Below are positions 1 to 7,585 of a stretch of DNA of 8,575 nt, piece after piece; position 1 is the first letter of the stretch; each line of letters begins with the position of its first letter. The position numbers were made by a program, and so were the translations under genes. The notes under the pieces were generated by a model. It searched no databases. It had not been told where the DNA came from and worked only from the letters and a program-made list of their open reading frames with translations. Source of the DNA: Candidatus Brocadiia bacterium (GTDB taxonomy: Bacteria > Planctomycetota > MHYJ01 > WSZJ01); contig JABWAY010000216.1 of assembly GCA_013360825.1 (NCBI GenBank), positions 1 through 8,575 on the forward strand, read 5' to 3'.

Positions 1-2
1 CG

Positions 3-1163
3 GCGCGGGGCGCGGCGCTCCGTTCCGCGGGAGGAGTCGGCGCGCGGACGGGCCGGGTCGCGGGCGCGGAGAGCCTGCTCCTCCGCGCGCTGGAGGTTTT
101 CCGGGATGCCGGGGATCTGCGCGCGCAGGGGCTGGTCCTGGGAGAACTCGGCGTCCTCGCCATGGAAACGGGACGCCCCCGGGACGGGGAGGCCCGGCTG
201 TGCGAGGCCCTGGCCGTCCATCGCAGAGTCCTCAACCGCGAGGCCGAAGGGGTCGCGCTCAGCAATCTCGCCGTGGTGCTTCAGCAGACCGGACAGGTCG
301 GGCAGGCGCGGAAGCAGCTGGAGGCGGCGCTTGCGATTCACCAGGAGGTCGGGAACCGGCCGTACGAGGGGCAGGCGCTGGCAAGCCTCGGAGTCCAGCT
401 CCGGCATGAGGGGCGTCCCGCCGAATCGCGCGTGCTCCTGGCGCGAGCCCTGGCGATCCACCGGCGGTTCGGTCACCGTGCCGAGGCGGGGAGGGTGCTG
501 GGCTTTCAGGCGGACGCCGACCGCGACGCCGGGAGGGTCGCGGAGGCCGAGGCCGGGTATGCCGAGGCGCTGCGGATCCACCGGGAGGTCCAGGATCGCG
601 GCAAGCAGGGGTACGTCCTCGGAAGTCTGGCGACCCTCTACCAGAACACGGGACGGCTCGCCGAGGCTGCTGAGGCATTCCGGCAGTCGCTGGCCCTGCT
701 CCGGGAAGCCGGCAACCTGCGGACCGAGGGAGTCATCCTCGGAAACCTCGGCCGGCTCTCCTTCGAGACCGGGCGCCCCGCCCAGGCCATCGCCGAGTGC
801 GAGCAGGCGGTCGCGATTCACCGCGAGGTCGGGAACCGGCGTTCCGAGGGGATCGTCCTCGACAATCTCGCGACGATGTACGACTCCACCGGACGGACAG
901 TCGAGTCGGACCGCGCGGCGGCCCAGGCGCTGGTCATCCACCGGGAGATCCGCAACCGCCCCCACGAAGCGACCCATCACTGCAGCCGCGCGCTGGTCTT
1001 CCTCAGGCGCGGTCAGGTGGCGGCTGCCCGGCGATCGTGGAAGGAGGGAAATACGATTCTCAGCACGCTCGGAGATCCGGCAGGCCTCGCCGCTCATCGC
1101 GCTGAGATGAGGGAGGCCTGCGAAAGAGCCGGAGTTCGCCCGTTCCCGGGGACCGGTCCCTGA
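3..1163 (+). CDS. TPR-repeat protein, 5' end outside the window
   Basis: This is an open frame of 386 codons, ending in TGA, that enters from the left edge. It is built almost entirely of tetratricopeptide repeats: nine consecutive 40-residue units, each with a core like T-G-R-x-x-E-A, then A-L-A-I-H-R-E-V-G-N-R, then E-G-x-x-L-G-N-L-A. TPRs form a helical solenoid that binds other proteins. An ATG at 162 lies inside the second visible unit, and the repeat pattern continues upstream of it without a stop, so I reject it as the start. No ATG or GTG occurs in frame between 3 and 162, so the true start lies upstream. The last unit (about 1008-1127) is degenerate and acts as a cap, followed by a short Pro/Gly-rich tail. 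Arrays of this sequence type often form the C-terminal part of larger proteins such as kinases, cyclases or ATPase regulators. Which one applies cannot be told here. Confidence 0.9.
   Translation, partial: ARGAALRSAGGVGARTGRVAGAESLLLRALEVFRDAGDLRAQGLVLGELGVLAMETGRPRDGEARLCEALAVHRRVLNREAEGVALSNLAVVLQQTGQVGQARKQLEAALAIHQEVGNRPYEGQALASLGVQLRHEGRPAESRVLLARALAIHRRFGHRAEAGRVLGFQADADRDAGRVAEAEAGYAEALRIHREVQDRGKQGYVLGSLATLYQNTGRLAEAAEAFRQSLALLREAGNLRTEGVILGNLGRLSFETGRPAQAIAECEQAVAIHREVGNRRSEGIVLDNLATMYDSTGRTVESDRAAAQALVIHREIRNRPHEATHHCSRALVFLRRGQVAAARRSWKEGNTILSTLGDPAGLAAHRAEMREACERAGVRPFPGTGP
48..1127 (+). repeat. Nine tandem 120-bp TPR-coding units
   Basis: The TPR units begin at 48, 168, 288, 408, 528, 648, 768, 888 and 1008, with exactly 120 bases per unit and no insertions. 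Similarity is visible in the DNA as well as the protein. For example, the segment at about 332-360 (gcgattcacc...gtcgggaaccggc) recurs nearly unchanged 480 bases later at about 812-840. This suggests growth by unit duplication followed by divergence. Confidence 0.85.
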
Positions 1164-1213
1164 TCCGGGAGGAAACGGAGCTCATTCCGGGACGATCCAC
1201 GCGCCCTTCCGCG

Positions 1214-1246
1214 TAGGATCGACAGATCCGCGGGGGCCTTCAGGAA
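1214..1246 (+). promoter_or_regulatory. Possible -10 element and ribosome binding site of the hydrolase gene
   Basis: TAGGAT at 1214-1219 resembles the TAGNNT -10 elements upstream of other genes in this window, but I see no good -35 at the right distance, so the promoter call is weak. AGGAA at 1242-1246 is a plausible Shine-Dalgarno site, seven bases before the ATG at 1254, and supports that start. The whole spacer 1164-1253 is only 90 bases. Confidence 0.35.
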
Positions 1247-1253
1247 TCACTCG

Positions 1254-2450
1254 ATGCGCCGCTCTCACCTTGTCCTCCCTCTCCTTCTCGCGCTCGCTGC
1301 CGCGGCGCAGGAGCCTGCGAAGAAGTCGGAGGCGCAGTCGGCCCGGGAGATTGCGGACGCGATCCGCCATGTCCCCCACTGGCTCTGGGCCGAGGGGAAA
1401 GGGCGCGAGGAGGTCCGGAAAGTCGTGGAAGCGGCGGATGTGCTCGACCGGCCGCTGACGCGGCGGCAGGCGCAGGGGCTCCTGGATCTCCTGGCGGGCG
1501 GGAACCCGTGGCTCACCGACAAGACCGGCTCCGGGGTGCTCGAGATTCCGACCGGGAAGGACGGGGAGACGACGAAGGCGTGGTTCCAGCTCCCCCCGGG
1601 GTACAAGCCCGGGAAGGACAAACCCCCCGGCCTCGTGATCGCCCTTCATGGGGGCCCCGCGCCCGATTACAAGACGGCCTTCGTGACGGCGCCGCAGGCG
1701 AAACAGAAGCTGATTCTCTGCTCGCCGGCGTGGATCGGGGACCCGACGCGCGTGGTGATGGAGACGATCGACGGGGCGGCGCGGCGCTGGAACGTGGACC
1801 GGTCGCGCATCTGGCTGGTCGGGCATTCCGCGGGAGGGGTGGGGTCGTTCATGGTCGGGCCGCCGAATGCCGACCGTTTCGCGGGGATCGCCCCGTTCGT
1901 GTGCGGGATGGAGCACGGGGACCGGCTGAAGAATGCGTACCACCTGGCGGTCTATCACGTGCTCGGGAAGAAGGACAACGCGTTCTTCCTCGATACAGGC
2001 CGCAAGAACAGCGAGAAGCTCCGGGAGGCCGGCGGGGCGCTCCAGGTCGTGGAAAAGGACGGCGGGCATGATGTCTTCCCCGACGAATGCGACAAGGCGC
2101 TCGCCTGGCTCGCCGCCCGGCCGCGGGTCTTCTGGTCGAAGGATGTGCGCTGGACGCGCGACCCGGCGCGCGGGCCGGGGGGCGTGTTCTGGATCGACAC
2201 GGAGGCGGCCCCCGGATCGTTTACGGCGAAGGTCGACGGGAACACGATCACGATCACGGGGATCCGCCCGTCCGCGCTCTTCCTCTCGGACCTGCTTCTG
2301 GACCTCGACCGCCCCGTGACCGTCACGCTCGACGGGGAGACGGTCTTCGAGGGGATCGTCCCCCGCACCCTCCGGACCGCCCTCGAATGGGTCGACGCCC
2401 GGAAGGACTTCACGACCGTCCCGGTCGCGCGGGTGTCGCTCAAGCCCTGA
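1254..2450 (+). CDS. Exported alpha/beta-hydrolase (PHB-depolymerase-like esterase)
   Basis: This 398-residue protein is probably secreted and hydrolyses ester (or possibly peptide) bonds. Residues 1-18 form a signal peptide (MRRS, then a Leu/Ala-rich core) with likely cleavage after Ala18. Residues 20-95 look helical. The hydrolase core follows: LVIALHGG around His132 is the oxyanion-hole strand, GHSAGG with Ser192 is the nucleophile elbow, Asp241 (GKKDN) fits the acid and His272 (GGHDVF) fits the catalytic histidine. All three triad positions are in the expected order. Residues from about 290 to the end form an extra beta-rich region (VFWSKDVRW, ITITGIRP, VTVTLDGE) outside the normal fold. 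The start is supported by AGGAA seven bases upstream and by the signal peptide. The natural substrate cannot be deduced; a neighbouring polymer-degradation locus is not present. Stop codon TGA. Confidence 0.85.
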   Translation: MRRSHLVLPLLLALAAAAQEPAKKSEAQSAREIADAIRHVPHWLWAEGKGREEVRKVVEAADVLDRPLTRRQAQGLLDLLAGGNPWLTDKTGSGVLEIPTGKDGETTKAWFQLPPGYKPGKDKPPGLVIALHGGPAPDYKTAFVTAPQAKQKLILCSPAWIGDPTRVVMETIDGAARRWNVDRSRIWLVGHSAGGVGSFMVGPPNADRFAGIAPFVCGMEHGDRLKNAYHLAVYHVLGKKDNAFFLDTGRKNSEKLREAGGALQVVEKDGGHDVFPDECDKALAWLAARPRVFWSKDVRWTRDPARGPGGVFWIDTEAAPGSFTAKVDGNTITITGIRPSALFLSDLLLDLDRPVTVTLDGETVFEGIVPRTLRTALEWVDARKDFTTVPVARVSLKP

Positions 2451-2478
2451 CTCCGGCCCGGCCCCCGGCAACGCTCAT

Positions 2479-2507
2479 TTGACGTCCGGGCGGCGCCGGT
2501 GTTCAGT
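2479..2507 (+). promoter_or_regulatory. Candidate promoter for the alkene reductase gene
   Basis: TTGACG at 2479-2484, a 17-base spacer and TTCAGT at 2502-2507 form a sigma-70-like pair with a good -35 and a poor -10. Transcription would begin near 2514, leaving about 54 bases of leader before the ATG at 2568. Its position, straight after the hydrolase stop, suggests that the reductase has its own promoter. Confidence 0.35.
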
Positions 2508-2567
2508 CACCGATACAGACACAGCCGGCCGCGTTCCCCGAATCCCCCCCAACCCGCAGAGGGACCC

Positions 2568-3650
2568 ATGCCCCCCACCCTGTTCTCCCCCTTCCACCTC
2601 GGCCCCCTCACACTTCCCAGCCGCATCGTCATGTCGCCGATGACGCGCAACCGCTCGATCGGAAACGTCCCGGGCCCGCTCGTCGCCACCTACTATTCCC
2701 AGCGCGCCTCCGCCGGGCTGATCGTGACGGAGGGAACGTCGCCCTCCCCGAACGGGCTCGGGTACGCGCGGATCCCGGGGATCTATTCCGAAGCGCAGGT
2801 GGCGGGGTGGAAGGGTGTTACGGCGGCGGTGCACGGGGCCGGCGGGCGGATTTTCCTGCAGATCATGCACACGGGGAGGATCGGGCACGCGGCGAATCTC
2901 CCTGCCGGGGCGGTTCTGCTCGGCCCCTCGGCGGTCGCGGCGGCCGGGAAGATCTTCACGGACACGCAGGGGATGCAGGCGCACCCGGTGCCGCGGGAGA
3001 TGACGGAGGCGGAGATCCGGCAGGCGATCGGGGAATTTGCGGCGGGCGCGCGCCACGCCGTCGCCGCCGGATTCGATGGCGTGGAACTTCACTCCGCGAA
3101 CGGCTACCTCCTCGAGCAGTTCCTGAACCCGGGTTCAAACCGGCGGACGGACTCGTGGGGCGGATCGATCGAGAACCGGTGCCGGTTCGTGCTCGAGACG
3201 GCGGGGGCGGTTGCGGCGGCGATCGGGAAGGAGCGGACCGGGATCCGGCTTTCGCCGTACGGGGTCTTCAACGACATCGCGCCGTTCCCCGAGGTCGCCG
3301 CGCAGTACACCTTCCTGGCGGAAAAGCTCGGTGCGCTCGGACTCGTCTACCTCCACGGCGTCGATCACTCCTCGATGGGCGCGCCGAAACCGGAGGAATC
3401 GACGATCCGGGCGATGCGGGCGGCGTTCAGGGGCGCCTGGGTGCTGAGCGGCGGATACGACCTTGCGCGGGCGGAGCAGGATCTCTCCTCCGGCCGCGGA
3501 GACCTGGTCGCGTTCGGGCGGCCGTTCGTCTCCAACCCCGATCTCCCGGAACGCCTCCGCACCGGCGCACCGCTCGCCCCGGCGGACATGAAGACGTTCT
3601 ACACGGCGGACGCGAAGGGCTACACGGACTACCCGCCCCTGAACGGCTGA
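2568..3650 (+). CDS. Old Yellow Enzyme family alkene reductase (FMN, NAD(P)H-dependent)
   Basis: This 360-residue cytosolic flavoprotein belongs to the classical Old Yellow Enzyme (NemA/PETN reductase-like) group. The family reduces activated C=C bonds of enones and related electrophiles, and often nitro-esters, using FMN and NAD(P)H. The N-terminal SPMTRNRS carries Thr26, the flavin-tuning residue of classical members. VELHSANGYLLEQFL supplies the substrate-binding pair His175 and Asn178, with Tyr180. NRRTDSWGGSIENR is the family signature that follows. VLSGGY and AFGRPFVSNPDLPERL near the C-terminus form the FMN phosphate-binding end of the TIM barrel. Length matches the family. I chose the ATG at 2568 because GAGGGA lies at 2559-2564 and the protein then begins PTLFSPFHLGPLTLPSRIVMSP, as relatives do. 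An in-frame ATG at 2499 would add an unlikely Pro/Arg-rich leader. It converges with the next gene, 15 bases away. Confidence 0.93.
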   Translation: MPPTLFSPFHLGPLTLPSRIVMSPMTRNRSIGNVPGPLVATYYSQRASAGLIVTEGTSPSPNGLGYARIPGIYSEAQVAGWKGVTAAVHGAGGRIFLQIMHTGRIGHAANLPAGAVLLGPSAVAAAGKIFTDTQGMQAHPVPREMTEAEIRQAIGEFAAGARHAVAAGFDGVELHSANGYLLEQFLNPGSNRRTDSWGGSIENRCRFVLETAGAVAAAIGKERTGIRLSPYGVFNDIAPFPEVAAQYTFLAEKLGALGLVYLHGVDHSSMGAPKPEESTIRAMRAAFRGAWVLSGGYDLARAEQDLSSGRGDLVAFGRPFVSNPDLPERLRTGAPLAPADMKTFYTADAKGYTDYPPLNG

Positions 3651-3665
3651 CCCCTCCCCGCCCGC

Positions 3666-6434
3666 TCAGAAGGCCAGTTCGAACAGCACCTCGAGCTTCA
3701 GCCCCTTCGGCGCGTTCTCCGTGTCGTCCAGCACATGGGCCACGCTGAGGATGATCGGGATGTACGCACGCTGCAGCACGTAGATGTCGAACTGCAGCGT
3801 CGCCCCGATGGAATAATGCCACTCCTCCCGGATCGGAGCGGCGAGCATGAACCAGACGTTCTCCTCGGCCGAGATCGCCCCGACGTCCGCGAATACGCTC
3901 GCCCGGATGTCCTTCAGGATCGCGATCTGCACCGGATCGACCCACGCAACGTCGCGCCACAACGGAAACCGGAGCTCGGCATTGAGCCAGGCGACGTCCT
4001 GCCCGCGCGCATTCCGGGACCCGTAACCGCGCACGCGGTCCTTCAGGTTCAGGTTCTCCGCGTCGGGGCCGGTCGCATGAACGAACCCGATCCGCGAGGC
4101 GAACACCACGTCGTGGAACAGCTCCACGTAGAGCTTCCCCTCCAGCGAGTACGTCGTCCGCTCCAGGTCGCTTCCCAGCGCAGGGGTAAGCCAGGTCATC
4201 CCTGCGGACACCGCGTACCCCCCGATCGGGTTCTCGCGCCGGCGCGTGACGTTGCGCCGCGAAATGCCCAGACTCAGCCCCGATTCGAGCGTCGTTCCCT
4301 CCGGGTCCGGATCGTCCTCCTCCAGGCCCGAGCGGTCGATCCGGCGGATGAAGAGGCTCGCGCCGATCTTCGTGTAGGCCTCGATGGGAAGCGTCGCCCC
4401 GGCCTCCGCGCCGAGGACGATTTCCGTCTCGTCGTCGTCGGTTTCGTGGTTGGCGCGGGCCCTGATGAAAAGATCCGGGCGCAGGATGCGGTTGGTGTAG
4501 GTCGCCTCCACGCCGATGTCGTGCCCCTCGCTCCGGAACCGGTAGCGGATGTCGACGCCGAAGCGGTGGCGGAGGAGGACGTCGGACAGCGAGGCGCTGG
4601 TGGGCAGGACGGACTCCAGCCTGATTTTCGCCTCGTAAGGGAGGACTTCGAAGACGTCGACGGCGGCCAGGGTGTACCGGCGTGCGATGGCGGCCCTCGC
4701 GGGATCGGCGGCGGGAACCGGGGCGGCGGACTCGCGCGGAGCCATCAGGCGCGCTTCGAATCTCCCGTGCCGGAACACCGTGAAGGCGAGGGACGTCCCG
4801 TCCGCGGACCAGCGCGGGGCGAACGCGCCGCCGGGGACATCGGTGTGGCGGGTGAGCCGGCCGGCGTCGAGCGCCAGGGAGTAGAGATTCGGAATCCGGT
4901 CGGGATCGGCGCAGAACGTGACGGCGGCGCCGTCGGGGCGCCACGTGGGGCCGGTCTCGTCATGCGGTGTGTCGGTCAGCCTCTCCCGCCGGCCGTCCGC
5001 GACCGAGATCCGCCAGAGGTCGGTCTGCCCGCCGGTTTCCACGGCGCAGGCGATCCAGCGCCCGTCCGGCGACCAGGCGGGGTCGCTCTCCGGCAGCGCG
5101 TCCGCGGTCAGGCGCTCCGCCCTCCCCGAGGCCACATCGACGCGGTACAGGTCGGCGTACCCGTGCCGCTGCCCGACCAGCACGAGCTGGCGGCCGTCGG
5201 GCGACCACTGCGGGGAGGCCATGTCGTCGAGGTGAAGGGGCACGGTGCGGAGCCCGGAGTCCAGGGAGAGGAGGCAGAGCACGGGTTCCGCCGAGCGGTC
5301 TGCGACGAAGCAGAGGGAGCGGCCGTCCGGCGACCAGTCGAGGCCGCGGAGGCGGGCGTGGAGTTCGTCGAGCGCGACGTGCAGGATGAGCCGGAGCGGG
5401 CGGGTTTCCTCCCCGGTCGCCAGGTCGGAGACCACGAGGTCGAAGTATCCCGCCGAGTCTTCGAACCACGCCGCGGTCCGGCCGTCCGGCGACAGGACCG
5501 CCCCCAGCTCGTAGTGGCGGTCGTACTGCTCGCGCCGGCCGAGCCGCCGGGAATACCCGTCCGCCTCCTCTCGCGCCTCCTCCGGCCGGAACCGCGCCTC
5601 CAGATCCCGTGAGAATCGGATCTCAACATCGGCATACGACACCCCGCACGCCCGCTCGATGTGCCGGGTCGTCGGGAACGGCAGATCGCTGTCGAAGACG
5701 TGCATCAGACGCTTCGGGGACCCCCGCGCCGTCTCCCGCGAGATCCAGTCGACCGCCATCGCCGCCTGCACGAGCATCGGGTAACGGAAATGGCGGCTCA
5801 GGTGGTCCTCGGAGTGGAGGGTCGTGAGGGAGGGAAGCGCGCGGTCCAGGACGGCGTCGCGGATGAGCATCTCCTCGACCGGCTCCAGCGGCCCCGCCTG
5901 CGAGGCGGCGATCCCGAGCGTCACCCAGACCGGGTAGAGGCTGGACTTGTACTCGTAGATCGAGGCGACGAGGGAGGTGCGGCCGAAAAGGCGCTGCTGG
6001 ACCGCGATCTGCGCCAGCTGGAACTCCAGCGTGCGCTGCATCGAACGGTTCGAGGCCTCGAGCGGCACGATGATCCGGCGCTTCCGGATCCCCGCCAGGA
6101 CCGGAAAGAGCTGCCCCGCGTTTTCGTCGTCCGCTTCGTGCTGCCCCGCCTCGAGGATCGACCTGTAGAGGATGACGCGGATGCGCGGCTCGTAATCGTG
6201 GTCGAGATCCTTCTCGATGCGCGGCTGGGCGGCCAGCAGCCAGGCGGCGACCTCCCGGGCGCGCGGGAGAAACGCCTCGGCCGGGTAGTGCACTTCGAAA
6301 TCCCCGGCCGTGAGCACATGCCACTCGATGGGCGTCCGGATCGCCTCCTGCGCGTCCGCCAGGCGGGCCGGGACGAGCGCGGCGAGCGCGACCAGGACCA
6401 GCGAGGGAACGGCGGCGATTCGGCGGCGGGGCAT
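3666..6434 (-). CDS. Exported three-part protein: degenerate peptidase-like domain, TolB-like propeller, Omp85-like barrel
   Basis: This 922-residue outer-membrane protein starts with a signal peptide (residues 1-28, ending ADA before Gln29). Residues 35-300 resemble the peptidase-MA-like domain that precedes propellers in related proteins, opening with EWHVLTAGDFEVHYP. Where the zinc motif HExxH is expected, there is F-Q-L-A-Q (138-142). The expected downstream Glu of a W..EG-type motif is replaced in WVTLGIAAS (170-178), so catalysis is probably lost. Residues 300-565 hold about six PD40/TolB-type blades marked by SPDG-like turns at 315, 368, 411, 455, 499 and 543. Residues 590-922 are alternating beta strands containing VRGY (801-804), which matches the conserved Omp85/BamA motif, and end in a terminal Phe as outer-membrane barrels do. 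An assembly, transport or surface-sensing role is possible, but I cannot name one. The start is supported by the signal peptide and by the promoter just upstream. Confidence 0.85.
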   Translation of the reverse strand: MPRRRIAAVPSLVLVALAALVPARLADAQEAIRTPIEWHVLTAGDFEVHYPAEAFLPRAREVAAWLLAAQPRIEKDLDHDYEPRIRVILYRSILEAGQHEADDENAGQLFPVLAGIRKRRIIVPLEASNRSMQRTLEFQLAQIAVQQRLFGRTSLVASIYEYKSSLYPVWVTLGIAASQAGPLEPVEEMLIRDAVLDRALPSLTTLHSEDHLSRHFRYPMLVQAAMAVDWISRETARGSPKRLMHVFDSDLPFPTTRHIERACGVSYADVEIRFSRDLEARFRPEEAREEADGYSRRLGRREQYDRHYELGAVLSPDGRTAAWFEDSAGYFDLVVSDLATGEETRPLRLILHVALDELHARLRGLDWSPDGRSLCFVADRSAEPVLCLLSLDSGLRTVPLHLDDMASPQWSPDGRQLVLVGQRHGYADLYRVDVASGRAERLTADALPESDPAWSPDGRWIACAVETGGQTDLWRISVADGRRERLTDTPHDETGPTWRPDGAAVTFCADPDRIPNLYSLALDAGRLTRHTDVPGGAFAPRWSADGTSLAFTVFRHGRFEARLMAPRESAAPVPAADPARAAIARRYTLAAVDVFEVLPYEAKIRLESVLPTSASLSDVLLRHRFGVDIRYRFRSEGHDIGVEATYTNRILRPDLFIRARANHETDDDETEIVLGAEAGATLPIEAYTKIGASLFIRRIDRSGLEEDDPDPEGTTLESGLSLGISRRNVTRRRENPIGGYAVSAGMTWLTPALGSDLERTTYSLEGKLYVELFHDVVFASRIGFVHATGPDAENLNLKDRVRGYGSRNARGQDVAWLNAELRFPLWRDVAWVDPVQIAILKDIRASVFADVGAISAEENVWFMLAAPIREEWHYSIGATLQFDIYVLQRAYIPIILSVAHVLDDTENAPKGLKLEVLFELAF

Positions 6435-6443
6435 CGGTCCGCC

Positions 6444-6472
6444 AGACTGAAAGCTGCGGGGGCCGCGGTCAA
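6444..6472 (-). promoter_or_regulatory. Promoter of the propeller-barrel gene, predicted leaderless
   Basis: On the minus strand, TTGACC (6472-6467), a 17-base spacer and CAGTCT (6449-6444) form a good -35 with a weaker -10. The start of transcription would fall near 6437, about three bases before the ATG at 6434. There is no convincing Shine-Dalgarno sequence in that gap, which agrees with a leaderless mRNA. Confidence 0.5.
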
Positions 6473-6519
6473 GGAGAACGAGGGGTCCGGGACCGGCCCG
6501 CGACGTCAGCTCGCGATGC

Positions 6520-6548
6520 TTCCTCCCCCGCGCCCTGCCCCGTAGACT
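6520..6548 (+). promoter_or_regulatory. Candidate promoter of the acetylornithine carbamoyltransferase gene
   Basis: TAGACT at 6543-6548 is identical to the -10 of the selenoprotein gene promoter in this window. A weak -35 (TTCCTC, 6520-6525) lies 17 bases upstream. Transcription would start near 6555. The leader of about 26 bases contains GGAG (6569-6572) eight bases before the ATG. I see no ARG-box-like operator in the 146-base divergent spacer. Confidence 0.45.
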
Positions 6549-6580
6549 TCCCCCTCCCCTGAATCCCCGGAGACGCCGCG

Positions 6581-7585
6581 ATGCCGCTCACAGGCCGCAA
6601 CTTCCTCACCACCCAGGACTTCTCCCGCCGCGAACTCGAGCAGATCCTCGCGACCGCCGTGAAGCAGAAGAAGTCCGGCTGGAAGCCCCTCAGGTCCAGG
6701 CCCCGGCTGGCCCTCCTGTTCTTCAACCCCTCCCTCCGGACCCGCTCCTCTTTCGAGCTCGCCGCCTGGCAGCTCGGCGGCCATGCCGTGACCCTGCAGC
6801 CCGGCAAGGACGCCTGGCCGATGGAGTGGCGCGAGGGAATCCCGATGGACGGCGAGGCGGAAGAGCACGTCAAGGACGCCGCGCGCGTCCTCGGCAGGTT
6901 CTTCGACGCGGTCTGCGTCCGGTGCTTCCCGAAATTCCAGGACTGGAGCGTGGACCGGCAGGATTCGATGCTGCACGCGATCGAGAAATACGCCGGGGTG
7001 CCGGTCATCAACATGGAGACGATCGTCCACCCCTGCCAGGAGCTCGCGCTCGCCCTGACCATGAAGGAGAAGATGAAGAAGACGGAGGGGAAGAAGTTCC
7101 TGCTCACCTGGACGTTCCACACCAGGGGGCTCAATACCGCGGTCGCGAACTCCGCCGCGCTGATCTCGACCAAGATGGGGATGAACCTCACCATCCTCCG
7201 CCCCCCCGGGTACGACCTCGACCCGATGTTCCTCGACCAGGCCCGGAAGAACGCGAAGGAACAGGGAGGAAGCGTCGCGGTCACGGACAGCATCGACGAG
7301 GGGTACCGGGGCGCCGACTTCGTCTACTGCAAGAGCTGGGGGCACCTCGGTTACTTCGGGAACTGGGAGGCCGAGAAGAAGGTCCGCGAGCCGTTCCGGC
7401 ATTTCATCGTCAGCGCGGACAAGATGAAGAAGACGAACAATGCCTTCGTCTCGCACTGCCTGCCGATGCGCCGGAACGTGAAAATGACGGACGAGGTGGC
7501 GGACTCGAAACGGTGCCTGATCATCGACGAGGCGGAAAACCGGCTGCACGGGCAGCGGGCGCTGCTGACGCACCTCCTGGCCTGA
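6581..7585 (+). CDS. argF': N-acetylornithine carbamoyltransferase
   Basis: This 334-residue cytosolic enzyme transfers a carbamoyl group from carbamoyl phosphate to N-acetyl-L-ornithine, giving N-acetylcitrulline in the acetylated route of arginine synthesis. It closely follows the Xanthomonas enzyme as I remember it. FFNPSLRTRSSFEL holds the carbamoyl-phosphate motif SxRTR (51-55). QLGGHAV and QPGKDAWP follow. VINMETIVHPCQE holds HPCQ (150-153), and SHCLPMRRNVK holds HCLP (292-295) and Lys301, the counterpart of the carboxylated lysine of the Xanthomonas protein. In MDGEAEEH, Glu94 aligns with Xanthomonas Glu92, which selects acetylornithine; succinylornithine enzymes carry Pro there. This favours acetyl over succinyl substrate and excludes ordinary ArgF. 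No other arginine gene is adjacent. GGAG at 6569-6572 supports the start. Stop codon TGA lies within a hairpin shared with the convergent gene. Confidence 0.93.
   Translation: MPLTGRNFLTTQDFSRRELEQILATAVKQKKSGWKPLRSRPRLALLFFNPSLRTRSSFELAAWQLGGHAVTLQPGKDAWPMEWREGIPMDGEAEEHVKDAARVLGRFFDAVCVRCFPKFQDWSVDRQDSMLHAIEKYAGVPVINMETIVHPCQELALALTMKEKMKKTEGKKFLLTWTFHTRGLNTAVANSAALISTKMGMNLTILRPPGYDLDPMFLDQARKNAKEQGGSVAVTDSIDEGYRGADFVYCKSWGHLGYFGNWEAEKKVREPFRHFIVSADKMKKTNNAFVSHCLPMRRNVKMTDEVADSKRCLIIDEAENRLHGQRALLTHLLA

Noticed and set aside
162..1163. ATG at 162 as the start of the TPR protein
   Set aside because: The 40-residue repeat register continues upstream in the same frame to the window edge, so 162 is an internal methionine.
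1182..2471. Long minus-strand open frame opposite the hydrolase
   Set aside because: Arg/Pro/Glu-rich, with no motif or start signal; the plus-strand hydrolase has a signal peptide and a catalytic triad.
2499..2567. Earlier ATG at 2499 as the start of the alkene reductase
   Set aside because: It overlaps the candidate promoter and adds a low-complexity Pro/Arg/Ser leader. The ATG at 2568 has GAGGGA just upstream and matches family N-termini.
3641..3680. Imperfect hairpin between the reductase and barrel genes (GAAC/GTTC, GGC/GCC, TGA/TCA)
   Set aside because: The arms pair only with several bulges and a 15-base loop, and no T-tract follows; too weak to list as a terminator.
3427..4944. Second minus-strand open frame within the barrel region
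   Set aside because: It is an out-of-frame, Arg/Gly-rich shadow of the real minus-strand gene and overruns the convergent reductase gene.
3735..5612. Long plus-strand open frame opposite the propeller-barrel gene
   Set aside because: It encodes an Arg/Gly/Val/Asp-rich chain without recognisable motifs and mirrors a clear minus-strand gene; long antisense frames are normal at this GC content.
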